IMG/VR virus record: IMGVR_UViG_3300036985_007065
Span: 1 to 23,575 of that record
DNA from: a virus
Length of the DNA stretch: 23,575 nucleotides
Strand: one strand, 5' to 3'
Shown: positions 1 to 6,317 of the stretch, piece by piece
How positions within the stretch are numbered: the stretch's first letter is position 1
Layout: the number at the start of each line of letters is the position of its first letter
Notes under the pieces: generated by a model
What the model was told of the DNA's origin: nothing
Database searches by the model: none
The model's input: only the letters and a program-made list of their open reading frames with translations
Translations under genes and position numbers: made by a program

Positions 1-166
1 CCCACTCGGCCGGCACAGGGTCGTCGGCACCAACCGGTTCGGTCGTGAACTCGCAAATCGCGTCCAGCACATCGTCGTCGGAGAAGAACCCGTCACGCTT
101 GTCGGCAACCATGCCCAGCCGAGTGAGGGCAAGCAACGTGCGATCAGCAAGTGGCGGGGTGAACAT
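1..166 (-). CDS. Hypothetical protein, 3' end beyond the window
   Basis: An open frame starts at an ATG one base after the stop of the upstream minus-strand gene and runs without a stop to the window edge, giving at least 55 residues (begins MFTPPLADRTLLALTRLG). The tight spacing and typical codon use support a real gene in the minus-strand operon. The N-terminal half looks helical, followed by an acidic stretch (FFSDDDVLDAICEF). I do not recognise a family, and the missing C-terminus prevents a better call. Confidence 0.55.
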   Translation of the reverse strand, partial: MFTPPLADRTLLALTRLGMVADKRDGFFSDDDVLDAICEFTTEPVGADDPVPAEW

Positions 167-167
167 G

Positions 168-416
168 TCAAGCACTGGTCTTGTCCTTCTCCCGCTCGAG
201 CCAACGGGTGTAGTCGGACACCAGCTTGGCGAAGTCCGGCAGCAGCCACGCGGCGGTGGCGGCGGTGAGGGTCACGGTATCCAACCCTCCGTTCGCGGAC
301 AAGACCAGCACCGGTTCCCACTCGTCGAAGGCGTAGGCCGGAGCGATGGACAGGTAACGGTCCTCGGTGGCGTTGTAGAACATCGGGCGCAGCCCGTCGA
401 TCTTCGGGGTGTTCAT
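168..416 (-). CDS. Hypothetical protein, 82 aa
   Basis: The ATG overlaps the stop of the upstream gene in an ATGA arrangement, which fixes the start and implies translational coupling. The product begins MNTPKIDGLRPMFYN and ends in a charged helix (YTRWLEREKDKTSA). The middle alternates short hydrophobic strands (EPVLVLSA, DTVTLTAAT) with a likely helix (AAWLLPDFAKLVSDY), suggesting a small soluble alpha/beta protein. No family is recognised. It is the fourth gene of a minus-strand operon of small phage proteins. Confidence 0.7.
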   Translation of the reverse strand: MNTPKIDGLRPMFYNATEDRYLSIAPAYAFDEWEPVLVLSANGGLDTVTLTAATAAWLLPDFAKLVSDYTRWLEREKDKTSA

Positions 417-850
417 GCGTCGTCGTCCTCGTCCTCGGCGTAGATCGCGCCGCACGGCTCGCAGTAGCCGTTCTCCAGCGTGCCCATCTCGGCTTCGGTG
501 CCGCACCGCTCGCACTCGTCCATGACCTCGGTGTCGTCGGCAATGCCCTGATCCTCAAAGTCAATGGTGAGGCTGGTGACGCGTCCGTCCTTGTCGAACT
601 CGGCGTACACCGGGTAGGTGCCGTCACCCCATCGGGTGCCGCACGCGAACGCGACACCCGAGTGGCCCATCGCGAAGTTGAGCTCGCCGTAGCCCTTGTC
701 GGACAGGGTGGCGGTGCAAGCGCCGGCGTACGAGAACTCGCCGGGCCGGTTGTCGGCAAACTCGTTGCCCTTCCAGTCGTCGAGGTAGCACGGGTCAAGC
801 AGCATGACCTGTCCGCTGTCTACTCCGATGTGTCCTACTAGCTGTGTCAT
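413..850 (-). CDS. DUF4241-like protein with C-terminal zinc ribbon
   Basis: The start is the ATG at 850, preceded on the minus strand by a strong AAGGAGG ribosome binding site; a longer upstream frame is less likely. The 145-residue product has an N-terminal beta-rich domain with DSGQVMLLDPCYLDDW near residues 10-25 and GDGTYPVYAEFD near residues 74-85. These recall the DUF4241-type proteins common in phages, whose function is unknown. The C-terminus carries two CxxC pairs (CERC near 112, CEPC near 129) forming a likely zinc ribbon, then an acidic tail (EDEDDDA). The CGTEA part of the ribbon is shared with the small protein encoded at 1083-1268. The family call rests on motif memory only. 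Confidence 0.65.
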   Translation of the reverse strand: MTQLVGHIGVDSGQVMLLDPCYLDDWKGNEFADNRPGEFSYAGACTATLSDKGYGELNFAMGHSGVAFACGTRWGDGTYPVYAEFDKDGRVTSLTIDFEDQGIADDTEVMDECERCGTEAEMGTLENGYCEPCGAIYAEDEDDDA

Positions 851-1185
851 GTGGGTCCTCCTTGTTGGTCCCTGTGTTGTGGTCACTCTAACTACGTTGC
901 CGGACAAGAAATCAGTACGCGACCTTGCCGCGGCACTTGCCCTTGGACGCAGCCTTCTTGCGGTCGGTGAACTTCACCGCTCGCTGGTTGACGCGCCACA
1001 TGCGGGGCTCGGCCCGGCCGGTGGTGGGGATGGTTCGCTTGTTCTTCGCCATGACTGGTTCCTCCTTGTCGTGTGCGGGCCGTCAGACCCGCACCTCCTC
1101 GCACACGCCCGTCTCCGGGAGACCGAGCAGACCGCCGAACTCGACGATCGCGAACTCGGGAGCCATGCCGGCTTCGGTGCCGCAC
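490..1185 (-). repeat. Shared 17-base segment encoding CGTEA in two small genes
   Basis: The 17 bases at 490-506 and 1169-1185 are identical on the plus strand. On the minus strand both encode Cys-Gly-Thr-Glu-Ala, inside the zinc-ribbon parts of the proteins at 413-850 and 1083-1268. It could reflect recent recombination between neighbours or shared ancestry. Confidence 0.5.
912..1052 (-). CDS. Small basic protein, 46 aa
   Basis: This gene begins at an ATG preceded on the minus strand by AAGGAGGA at good spacing and ends at the TGA at 912. The 46-residue product starts MAKNKRTIPTTGRAEPRMWR and ends KKAASKGKCRGKVAY. About a third of its residues are Lys or Arg, which suggests nucleic-acid binding, but there is no recognised fold. 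It sits between two other minus-strand genes with their own strong ribosome binding sites. Confidence 0.65.
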   Translation of the reverse strand: MAKNKRTIPTTGRAEPRMWRVNQRAVKFTDRKKAASKGKCRGKVAY

Positions 1186-1268
1186 GGGGCGCAGTACTCG
1201 ATGAACGTGCCGCGCCGGCCGGTGGCCCTGTCGGTCACCATGTCTCCGTAGTTGAGCTGCTGCTCCAT
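1083..1268 (-). CDS. Small hypothetical protein with CxxC motif, 61 aa
   Basis: The start is the ATG at 1268, with GAGGAGG just upstream on the minus strand. The product begins MEQQLNYGDMVTDRATGRRG, a pattern typical of small SH3/KOW-like beta barrels, then has a CAPCGTEAGM segment and a hydrophobic strand (FAIVEFGGLLGL). The CxxCGTEA stretch matches the ribbon of the protein encoded at 413-850, and the DNA shares a 17-base identity there. It is the first gene after the minus-strand promoter at 1319-1349. Confidence 0.65.
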   Translation of the reverse strand: MEQQLNYGDMVTDRATGRRGTFIEYCAPCGTEAGMAPEFAIVEFGGLLGLPETGVCEEVRV

Positions 1269-1318
1269 GTTTGCCTCCTCAGGCTTTGTGTTGGGGTTCC
1301 TCTCCCAACCACCCCCGT

Positions 1319-1349
1319 ACCGTAGCACACATCACGACACAAGTGTCAA
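1319..1349 (-). promoter_or_regulatory. Promoter for the minus-strand small-gene operon
   Basis: On the minus strand a TACGGT -10 box (1319-1324) lies about 50 bases before the ATG at 1268. Upstream are TTGACA (1344-1349, spacing 19) and an overlapping TTGTGT (1337-1342, spacing 12). The TTGTGT-N12-TANNNT layout recurs at 9004-9027. Which hexamer is used cannot be decided from sequence. Confidence 0.5.
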
Positions 1350-1385
1350 ATTCGGCTACAAGTGTGTGGGGCTGGGAACGGCAAA

Positions 1386-1407
1386 GGCCGGACCCGAAGG
1401 CCCGGCC
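1386..1407 (-). terminator. Hairpin terminator with UUCG loop after the DUF932 gene
   Basis: This is a perfect 9-base-pair inverted repeat (one G-U pair) around a four-base loop that reads TTCG on the minus strand, closed by C-G, a very stable tetraloop. It lies 20 bases after the stop of the minus-strand DUF932 gene. The T tract is short (TTTGCCGTT), so termination may be partial. It also separates that gene from the next minus-strand promoter. Confidence 0.6.
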
Positions 1408-1427
1408 CCGCTCGAGCACCCCGTCGG

Positions 1428-2414
1428 TCAAGCCGACTTCACGGCACCCACCATCGCCAACACCTTGCGGTCCGTCTTGTCCACCGTCCCCGACAGGAAC
1501 GACGACATGACCCGCCCCTCACGGGACACCGACTTCATGTCACGGTACGACCGCTCATGCTGGTTGTAGGTGGAGAACGTCTGCACCGCACCCCACGCCG
1601 TGCCACGGAACCCGACACGCTCGTCGGAGGTCCACATCTCCCACAGCCGGTCACGACGGTTCTCCCACCGGGTGATGGCACCGTCGTTCGTGACGAGGCC
1701 GTCGGTGACCTTCGGGTCGGGCTTCGGGTTCATCCGGTCCACGATGGCGAGGAACTCACGGTCCGTCACGCTGGTGTCCATCAGCTTGGACGCTTCGGCC
1801 ACCATCGTGTTGGTGTTCTCGAACATGATGCCGAGAGCGTCACGGGCGTCACCGAGGTGCATGATGCTGTTGCGGGTGTGCTTCAGCTTGTAGACGTTCG
1901 TGCCCTGTCGGGTGTGGATGCTGCCGATCTGGTTGGAGCAACGCCACCGGAACAGACCCGTCTTGTACGACGTGGCGAACTTGCCGTTGTGCGACGACAC
2001 GACGGTGAGCGTCGGCGTGAGGGTGTCGCCGTTCACGACGATGCCGTCGGCCGGCGCAACCTGCACCCAGCCGACGCCGCCGTTGTCCAGCAGTCCGGCA
2101 CCGACGATGCCGAGGTCGGTGCTGCCGGTGTCCAGCAGGTCACCGACGTTGGCGAGCAGCACGTCACGGAACTGGTGGATGGCGTAGCGGGTGGACACGA
2201 CGTTGAGGACATGGCCGGTGTCGCCGTGGACGATGGCGCTACGGCCGGGCACCTCGGTGACTCCGTCGGCGGACGGGACGTACACCTTGGTGAAGCGTGC
2301 GTCGAAGTCGAACAGGTTTGCCACGTCGGAGAGCGGGACGAACCCGTCGTACCGGTGGGTGGCGTGGGGGCTGTTGCTGTTGCCGAGCAGCGTGGTGTCG
2401 GTGGTGGTGGTCAT
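1428..2414 (-). CDS. DUF932 domain protein (phage/plasmid-like)
   Basis: The 328-residue protein matches the phage/plasmid-like DUF932 family in length and layout. An N-terminal part (LFDFDARFTKVYVP, near 30-50) is followed by segments typical of the family: LNVVSTRYAIHQFRDVL (near 90-105), LTVVSSHNGKFATSYKTGLF (near 160-180) and WRCSNQIG (near 181-189). The C-terminal half is helical. The start ATG at 2414 has AAGGAGGG upstream. DUF932 proteins are common on phages and plasmids near replication or recombination genes, but their biochemical role is unsettled. It is transcribed divergently from an XRE regulator across a 91-base shared control region. Confidence 0.85.
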   Translation of the reverse strand: MTTTTDTTLLGNSNSPHATHRYDGFVPLSDVANLFDFDARFTKVYVPSADGVTEVPGRSAIVHGDTGHVLNVVSTRYAIHQFRDVLLANVGDLLDTGSTDLGIVGAGLLDNGGVGWVQVAPADGIVVNGDTLTPTLTVVSSHNGKFATSYKTGLFRWRCSNQIGSIHTRQGTNVYKLKHTRNSIMHLGDARDALGIMFENTNTMVAEASKLMDTSVTDREFLAIVDRMNPKPDPKVTDGLVTNDGAITRWENRRDRLWEMWTSDERVGFRGTAWGAVQTFSTYNQHERSYRDMKSVSREGRVMSSFLSGTVDKTDRKVLAMVGAVKSA

Positions 2415-2455
2415 TCGGTGGCCCTCCTTGTGGGCGTCTGTTTCTCTTGGTTGTC

Positions 2456-2478
2456 ACCGTAATGTCAGCACCGGACAG
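2456..2478 (-). promoter_or_regulatory. Promoter of the DUF932 gene (CTGTCC-N11-TACGGT)
   Basis: On the minus strand, CTGTCC (2473-2478) is followed after exactly 11 bases by TACGGT (2456-2461), about 41 bases before the ATG. It shares the stretch TGTCCGGTGC with the plus-strand motif at 3629-3651 and belongs to the same recurring family. Confidence 0.5.
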
Positions 2479-2493
2479 AAAACGTGGTCTTAG

Positions 2494-2499
2494 TAGAAT
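2494..2499 (+). promoter_or_regulatory. -10 box of the XRE regulator, probably leaderless
   Basis: TAGAAT lies six bases before the ATG at 2506, so the transcript would begin at or next to the start codon. No ribosome binding site is present. No clear -35 is seen, which is compatible with an activated or autoregulated promoter. It is divergent from the promoter at 2456-2478, with 32 bases between the two -10 boxes. Confidence 0.5.
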
Positions 2500-2505
2500 C
2501 GGGTA

Positions 2506-2796
2506 ATGAACTTGCCGGTGGCGGCTGACGGTCGGGTGACCCGGTTGGCGGTGGCTCGAGCGGCGCGTGCGGTGTCGTGCGCCGAGCTCGGTGACGCGGT
2601 TGGTGTGCCGGGTTCGGTGGTCGCGGCTTGGGAACGTGGTTCGTCCTGTCCGTCGCCGGCTCAGGTGTGTGCGGTGGCGTTGCGTCTTGGTTGGCCGGTC
2701 GAGGACTTGGTGGCGGGTGGGTTGTCGGAAGGGGAGGCTTGGTCGTTGGCGGTGTCGTTGCGGAATCGCATGGTGTTGGGGCTTCGTCCACGCTAA
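2506..2796 (+). CDS. XRE-family HTH transcriptional regulator
   Basis: The 96-residue protein consists mainly of one helix-turn-helix domain, residues about 13-68 (RLAVARAARAVSCAELGDAV, then GSVVAAWERG as the turn and recognition helix, then PSPAQVCAVALRLG). This is the Cro/CI-type XRE arrangement. The short C-terminal tail (EGEAWSLAVSLRNRM) could allow dimerisation. It has no peptidase domain, so it is not a LexA-like repressor. Its position divergent to the DUF932 gene, with facing promoters, suggests it controls this intergenic region and perhaps itself. The role as phage repressor or Cro-like protein is inferred from position. Confidence 0.8.
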   Translation: MNLPVAADGRVTRLAVARAARAVSCAELGDAVGVPGSVVAAWERGSSCPSPAQVCAVALRLGWPVEDLVAGGLSEGEAWSLAVSLRNRMVLGLRPR

Positions 2797-2799
2797 GAG

Positions 2800-2829
2800 T
2801 TGCATCGGTGTGGACGACCATGCTACGGT
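2800..2829 (+). promoter_or_regulatory. Promoter TTGCAT-N18-TACGGT
   Basis: A sigma-70-like TTGCAT (2800-2805) and TACGGT (2824-2829) pair, spaced 18 bases, precedes the gene at 2918. It gives a leader of about 80 bases that includes GTGTCACACCC (2856-2866) and a strong AAGGAGG. Confidence 0.45.
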
Positions 2830-2917
2830 TCTCTTGTGGCCGGGAGAGACAACCCGTGTCACACCCCCCCATAACAATGAGGGGCAACGAAGCAAGGGAC
2901 CACAAGGAGGACCCGAA

Positions 2918-3226
2918 ATGACCAACCTGACCGACAACATCGCAGTCGCACTGCTGGCCGAGCGTGACGGCATCCACCCGGCGCACGCCGCCAACCGGCT
3001 GGCTCTCGCCATCCGTGTCGTGGAGGTCGTGACCGCCATCCATGAGCGGACCCACACCGACATGGCGTGGATCATCGGTCGCATGATCTCGGCGGACGGT
3101 TTCTTCACCGCCCACCGCGACTTCCACTTCGAGGTCAGCCACAACCTGTGGCCCGGCCAGTTCGGTCGTGAGGTGTCCAACGACACCCTTCGGCTGGCGC
3201 TCCAGATCGTGGAGGCGTCCCGATGA
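2918..3226 (+). CDS. Hypothetical helical protein, first of a duplicated pair
   Basis: The 102-residue product starts at an ATG with AAGGAGG eight bases upstream. Its N-terminal 35 residues (IAVALLAERDGIHPAHAANR, then LALAIRVVEVV) match the protein encoded at 6687-6974 (IATALVADNDNIHPAHAENR), so the two are paralogues. The C-terminal halves differ: this copy has a hydrophobic and aromatic segment (MAWIIGRMISADGFFTAH). The stop overlaps the next start (ATGA), linking it to the HTH gene at 3223. No known family is recognised. The leaders of the two paralogues are also alike, which points to duplication of a whole gene unit. Confidence 0.7.
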   Translation: MTNLTDNIAVALLAERDGIHPAHAANRLALAIRVVEVVTAIHERTHTDMAWIIGRMISADGFFTAHRDFHFEVSHNLWPGQFGREVSNDTLRLALQIVEASR

Positions 3227-3573
3227 GCGGCCACGCCACCCTCCCCGTCGAGCCGCTGTACCGGCTGGCCGAGGTTCGTGCCGACATGACCACCGGTTCG
3301 GCCACCGCCGAAGGCACCTTCACACAGGTCGTGTTTGCCGACCTGCTCGGCATGTCGGAACGGTCGGTGGCCCGATGGCTGACGACCGGCCGCATCCCGT
3401 GGGTGTCCGCCGACGAAGCCGCCGTGGCTCTCGGACTGCACCCGTCGCTGGTGTGGGGCGACGCATGGTGGAACGTCAAGGGTGACTTCGACGCCATCGC
3501 CGCCGGCCAGACGAACGACCTCACCGACGAGCTGGTCGGTGCGTTGGCCGACGAAGCGTTGGACGACTTCTAG
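3223..3573 (+). CDS. Small HTH DNA-binding protein
   Basis: The 116-residue protein carries a helix-turn-helix near residues 33-80: FADLLGMSERSVARWLTTGR is a typical second-helix, turn and recognition-helix pattern, followed by VSADEAAVALGLHPSLVWG. The C-terminal tail is acidic (DDLTDEL-type residues). Translation is coupled to the preceding gene by an ATGA overlap. A strong terminator follows directly, so this ends the first plus-strand unit. It could be an excisionase-like or second regulatory protein; the target is unknown. Confidence 0.65.
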   Translation: MSGHATLPVEPLYRLAEVRADMTTGSATAEGTFTQVVFADLLGMSERSVARWLTTGRIPWVSADEAAVALGLHPSLVWGDAWWNVKGDFDAIAAGQTNDLTDELVGALADEALDDF

Positions 3574-3585
3574 TCGGCTCGAGCG

Positions 3586-3630
3586 GCGGCCGGTTCTTTC
3601 TTCGGAAGGGGCCGGCCGCTACGCGTTTTT
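3586..3630 (+). terminator. Rho-independent terminator with UUCG tetraloop
   Basis: A 15-base-pair stem (3586-3600 with 3605-3619, including a few G-U pairs) encloses the loop TTCG closed by C-G. A five-T run ends at 3630. This is the strongest terminator seen in the window and it ends the regulator operon. The T run is also the first half of the TTGTCC element of the next promoter, so terminator and promoter are merged. Confidence 0.85.
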
Positions 3631-3651
3631 GTCCGGTGCCGTCCTTACGAT
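3629..3651 (+). promoter_or_regulatory. Promoter motif TTGTCC-N11-TACGAT
   Basis: TTGTCC (3629-3634) and TACGAT (3646-3651) are separated by exactly 11 bases. They lie about 40 bases before the start at 3692, which has a GGAGG site. This should drive the recombination/SSB unit. Confidence 0.5.
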
Positions 3652-3691
3652 GCGTTCGCTGACGAAGCACTACTAGCCGTGGAGGTACATG

Positions 3692-4369
3692 ATGGGAACG
3701 ATCAGCGAGTCCTACGCTTCGCCGGGTCTACGACTTGGGTTGCTGTTGGAGGATCACCCCGATGCGACGTACACGTTCGACCTTGTGTCGGGTGACGCCA
3801 TCGGTGTTCCGGAGTCGTTCGGAGGTGGCAAGCAGTTCTGTCTTTGCACCATCCGGTTCGGTTCGGGGCGTGCGACGGTGACCGCGTGGAAGGCGGTGCC
3901 CGACCGTGGCAGCCCCGACGAGTGGAACATCCTTTGCACCAAGACGCTCGGTCGGGCGTTGAAGCGTGCGGGGTACCCCGACGACCTTCACGATCTGAAG
4001 GCGTTGGTCCTGTGGCGTCAGCGTGAGGCCGAGATTGCCGCCATCAAGGCGGGCACTCAGACCCTCGCGCTTCCGACGGCGAACGCGATTGCGGCGCTGC
4101 CGTCCGCCGATCCGGTGCAAGCCGCGTTGGACGCCGTCGCCGTGACGGACGCCGAAGCGGTCGGTGCCGACGACTACGACACCGAGGTTGTGGACGCCGA
4201 CCCCGAGGAGGTTGCGATGCTCCGTGACCTGATCGACGGGCTGGACGCCAAGGAGACGAAGGCGTTCGCCGCGTTCCTCAAAACGATCAACGCGCCGTCC
4301 GACCCCGACGCCATGTCGGAGCAGGACCGTTCGGACGTTCTTGCTTGGCTTGATCCGGCGGATGCGTGA
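3692..4369 (+). CDS. Conserved phage protein of unknown function, upstream of HIRAN and SSB genes
   Basis: Two adjacent ATGs exist (3689 and 3692); the second is six bases after GGAGG and is preferred. The product of about 225 residues has an N-terminal globular part (residues 1-110) with a glycine turn (ESFGGGKQFCLCTIRFG) and a basic helix (CTKTLGRALKRAGYP) followed by LKALVLWRQREAEIAAIK. The central part is acidic and Ala-rich (near 135-175). A C-terminal helical acidic segment (ETKAFAAFLKTIN) ends the protein. The basic helix and the neighbourhood of SSB make a DNA-metabolism role plausible, for example recombination mediator or annealing factor, but no catalytic motif supports this. Confidence 0.65.
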   Translation: MGTISESYASPGLRLGLLLEDHPDATYTFDLVSGDAIGVPESFGGGKQFCLCTIRFGSGRATVTAWKAVPDRGSPDEWNILCTKTLGRALKRAGYPDDLHDLKALVLWRQREAEIAAIKAGTQTLALPTANAIAALPSADPVQAALDAVAVTDAEAVGADDYDTEVVDADPEEVAMLRDLIDGLDAKETKAFAAFLKTINAPSDPDAMSEQDRSDVLAWLDPADA

Positions 4370-4770
4370 TGGGCAACAAGACCGTGGAGTTCAAGGTGGT
4401 CGGCATGACGTTCGTGTCTGGCTATCCGTCTAACCTTCATGCGTTGGATGCGTTGTTGGCGGATCGTGAGTCATCGGTCGGTTGGGACGGGCTTGGTTCC
4501 CGTACCGGCCTTCCGGTGGCTCTCATCCGGAACCCCGACAACGAGTACGACTCGAACGCGGTGGAGGTTCATGTCCCCGCTTTGGGCCGTCGTCACGGGA
4601 TGGTCGGCCATGTGCCGGCCGACCTTGCGGCGAAGTTGTCCCCGTCGTTGGACAGGGGCGACGTGTGGGAGGCGTGGTTGGAGCGGGTGCTGGTCAATCC
4701 CGAGCATCCGGATCGGCCGGGAATCCTTGTAGTGATGGAGTGCGTCGCGCGTGTCGCGGTCGCCGTCTGA
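4369..4770 (+). CDS. HIRAN domain protein
   Basis: The start overlaps the previous stop (TGATG). The 133-residue protein fits a stand-alone HIRAN domain: an opening strand (FKVVGMTFVSGYP, near 8-20), the hallmark RNPDNEYDSNAVEVHV (54-69) and GMVGHVPADLAAKL with SPSLDRG (77-97). HIRAN domains in HLTF-type and phage proteins bind DNA ends, notably single-stranded 3' ends at stalled forks. Lying between the unknown protein at 3692 and SSB, it probably acts in phage replication or recombination. The domain call is based on the visible motif; the substrate is inferred. Confidence 0.8.
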   Translation: MGNKTVEFKVVGMTFVSGYPSNLHALDALLADRESSVGWDGLGSRTGLPVALIRNPDNEYDSNAVEVHVPALGRRHGMVGHVPADLAAKLSPSLDRGDVWEAWLERVLVNPEHPDRPGILVVMECVARVAVAV

Positions 4771-4787
4771 GAGAACAGGTAACTGAC

Positions 4788-5279
4788 ATGGCAGCAGGTA
4801 ACGAGCTCACGCTCATCGGTAACGTCACTAGTGACGTGGAGCTGAAGATCACGAAGTCGGGTGACGCCGTGGCGTCGTTCGGTCTGGCGTGGAACAAGCG
4901 GGTCCAGCGTGACGGCGAGTGGGTCGAGGAGGCCCACTTCTTCGACGTGACGGTGTGGAAGGAACAGGCCGAGAACGTCACGGAGTCCGTGAAGAAGGGC
5001 GACCGTGTGATCGTGGTCGGTCGTCTGGACCAGAACCGGTGGGAGGACAAGGCGTCGGGCCAGAACCGGTCGAAGGTTGTGGTGATGGCCGACGAGGTCG
5101 GTGTGTCGCTGCGTTGGGCCGAGGCGAAGCCGGTGAAGAACCAGAAGGGTGACGGGCGTTCCGCCGGCCGTGACTCGGGTCGTGGTGGTCGTGACGACTA
5201 CGGTGATCGTGGCCGCTCGAGCGGTGGCCGTGACTCCGACGCTGGTCGGGGCCGTTACGACGACGAGGTTCCGTTCTGA
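4788..5279 (+). CDS. ssb: Single-stranded DNA-binding protein
   Basis: The 163-residue protein starts MAAGNELTLIGNVTSDVELK, the typical first strands of a bacterial-type SSB OB fold, and continues with VASFGLAWNKRV, FFDVTVWKEQAENV and KKGDRVIVVGRL (up to about residue 110). A flexible tail rich in Gly, Arg and Asp follows, ending in the acidic tip DDEVPF, the conserved SSB peptide that docks replication and repair partners. It coats single-stranded DNA during phage replication. The start codon is only weakly preceded by AGGT. The gene overlaps the lipoprotein gene by one codon position (TGATG). Confidence 0.95.
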   Translation: MAAGNELTLIGNVTSDVELKITKSGDAVASFGLAWNKRVQRDGEWVEEAHFFDVTVWKEQAENVTESVKKGDRVIVVGRLDQNRWEDKASGQNRSKVVVMADEVGVSLRWAEAKPVKNQKGDGRSAGRDSGRGGRDDYGDRGRSSGGRDSDAGRGRYDDEVPF

Positions 5280-5644
5280 TGCGTTCCGTGAAGATGGTGC
5301 TGGTGGTGGGTGCGGCTGCGGTCGCGCTCACCACGGCGGCTTGTGTGCCGTTGGACGAGACGACCGGTTCGACGACCACGGTGAACGAGTTCTTGCCGCC
5401 ACCGACGACGGTGCCGGCGACCACGACCACCCTGTACGTCCCGCCGCCGACCATCAACGATGACGCGATTGCGGCGTTGTCGATGGACATGGCGTGGGAC
5501 GACATGGACTACGAAACCCGCAGTCAGGTGTGTGACGGCGTGGAGCTGTTCGGTCTGTCTACCGCGGCGCAGATGGTGAACAAGGGCGCAGGCTACGAGT
5601 TCGACCAAGATCAGGTTGAGGCGTTCCTACTTCGGAAGTGCTGA
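5279..5644 (+). CDS. Small secreted lipoprotein
   Basis: The 121-residue protein begins with a lysine, a hydrophobic segment (MVLVVGAAAVALTTAAC) and a lipobox-like TAAC with Cys22 as the likely lipidated residue. A Thr/Pro-rich spacer (near 29-60) follows, then a small helical domain (ALSMDMAWDDMDYETRSQVC) ending in FLLRKC. The layout indicates anchoring on the outside of the cytoplasmic membrane. Phage lipoproteins of this size can exclude superinfecting phages, a possible role here. Similar helical tails occur in other small actinophage proteins as I recall. The two Cys residues of the C-terminal domain may form a disulfide. Confidence 0.7.
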   Translation: MRSVKMVLVVGAAAVALTTAACVPLDETTGSTTTVNEFLPPPTTVPATTTTLYVPPPTINDDAIAALSMDMAWDDMDYETRSQVCDGVELFGLSTAAQMVNKGAGYEFDQDQVEAFLLRKC

Positions 5645-5650
5645 GCGTTC

Positions 5651-5673
5651 TTGTCGCACCCCACCGCTAGTTT
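5651..5673 (+). promoter_or_regulatory. Promoter motif TTGTCG-N11-TAGTTT, leaderless start
   Basis: TTGTCG (5651-5656) and TAGTTT (5668-5673) have the standard 11-base spacing. The ATG at 5680 lies six bases after the -10, so the transcript should start at the ATG. The element includes TGTCGCACCC, also found at 6325-6334. Confidence 0.5.
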
Positions 5674-5679
5674 GTGGGT

Positions 5680-5832
5680 ATGGACAACAACGTGAACTTC
5701 AAGAACCCCGAAGCCCGGGACGACGACGAGTGGCTGGACCGGTGCGACCGGCTGGGTGTTGACCCGGCCGTTGCGATGGAGCGGTCGCTCGAGCCGGTCG
5801 GTGGTGACGTGCTGCCGGCTTGGGCCGAGTGA
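5680..5832 (+). CDS. Small acidic hypothetical protein, 50 aa
   Basis: The frame opens at an ATG six bases after a clear -10 box and closes one base before the HNH gene start. The product (MDNNVNFKNPEARDDDEWLD, then RCDRLGVDPAVAMERSLEP) is acidic and mostly helical, with no recognised family. Its leaderless position after a recurring promoter motif and the tight junction with the next gene support it. Confidence 0.55.
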   Translation: MDNNVNFKNPEARDDDEWLDRCDRLGVDPAVAMERSLEPVGGDVLPAWAE

Positions 5833-5833
5833 C

Positions 5834-6280
5834 GTGAAGCGTTCGGGAGGTCCCGAACGGAGAACACCGTTGCGGTCGAACAAGCCGTTGAAGCGGACTC
5901 CGTTGGAGCGTGGTGGTTCGGAGCTGAAGCGTTCACCGTTGCGGCAGCGGTCGGTGAAGCGTGCCGGGTTCATGCGTGAGGTGCGTGCGCCGGCGGTTGC
6001 CGAGCTGGTTGCGGCGGGTGAGCGTTGCCGTATCGGTCCTGTCCTTGCGGATGAGCGGCTTGGCCCTGTGTGCCGGATCGTGGTCGAGGGGCTCCATGAG
6101 CGGCGTAAGCGGTCGGCTGGTGGAAGCCTGACGAATCCGGACAACCTGATTCCGGCGTGTAATGCGTGTAACGGTTGGGTGGAGGACTTTCCGGCGTTGG
6201 CGCGTGAGGTGTTCGGGTCGGTGCTTGTGGTGCGTGAGGGTGATGTGGAGTGGGAGTCGTTGGGTCGTCGGGCTGACTAG
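5834..6280 (+). CDS. HNH-type endonuclease
   Basis: The GTG start one base after the previous stop gives 148 residues; a longer upstream frame would overlap the 50-residue gene. The first 45 residues are very basic (SNKPLKRTPL, LKRSPLRQRSVKR) and probably bind DNA. The nuclease core is GLHERRKRS (His88), NPDNLIP (Asn101 and Asn104) and ACNACNGW (Cys109, Cys112). Cys65 and Cys80 may also hold zinc. The usual last HNH histidine after CxxC is Asn113 or absent, so activity is not certain. Phage HNH proteins act as homing-like nucleases or in packaging; the location far from a terminase does not settle which. Confidence 0.75.
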   Translation: MKRSGGPERRTPLRSNKPLKRTPLERGGSELKRSPLRQRSVKRAGFMREVRAPAVAELVAAGERCRIGPVLADERLGPVCRIVVEGLHERRKRSAGGSLTNPDNLIPACNACNGWVEDFPALAREVFGSVLVVREGDVEWESLGRRAD

Positions 6281-6317
6281 CCCCGTGTGGCGTGTGTCAC
6301 ATCTGACTACAAATACC

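Noticed and set aside
1344-1362. Plus-strand promoter-like TGTCAA-N7-TACAAG
   Set aside because: It faces a convergent gene and has no downstream plus-strand gene. Kept only as part of a possible operator motif.
1362-2462. Long plus-strand frame opposite the DUF932 gene
   Set aside because: Antisense shadow typical of GC-rich coding DNA. The DUF932 frame has recognisable family motifs and a ribosome binding site.
2239-3441. 400-codon minus-strand frame across the XRE and HTH genes
   Set aside because: It overlaps several supported plus-strand genes, is Arg/Pro/His-rich and has no ribosome binding site.
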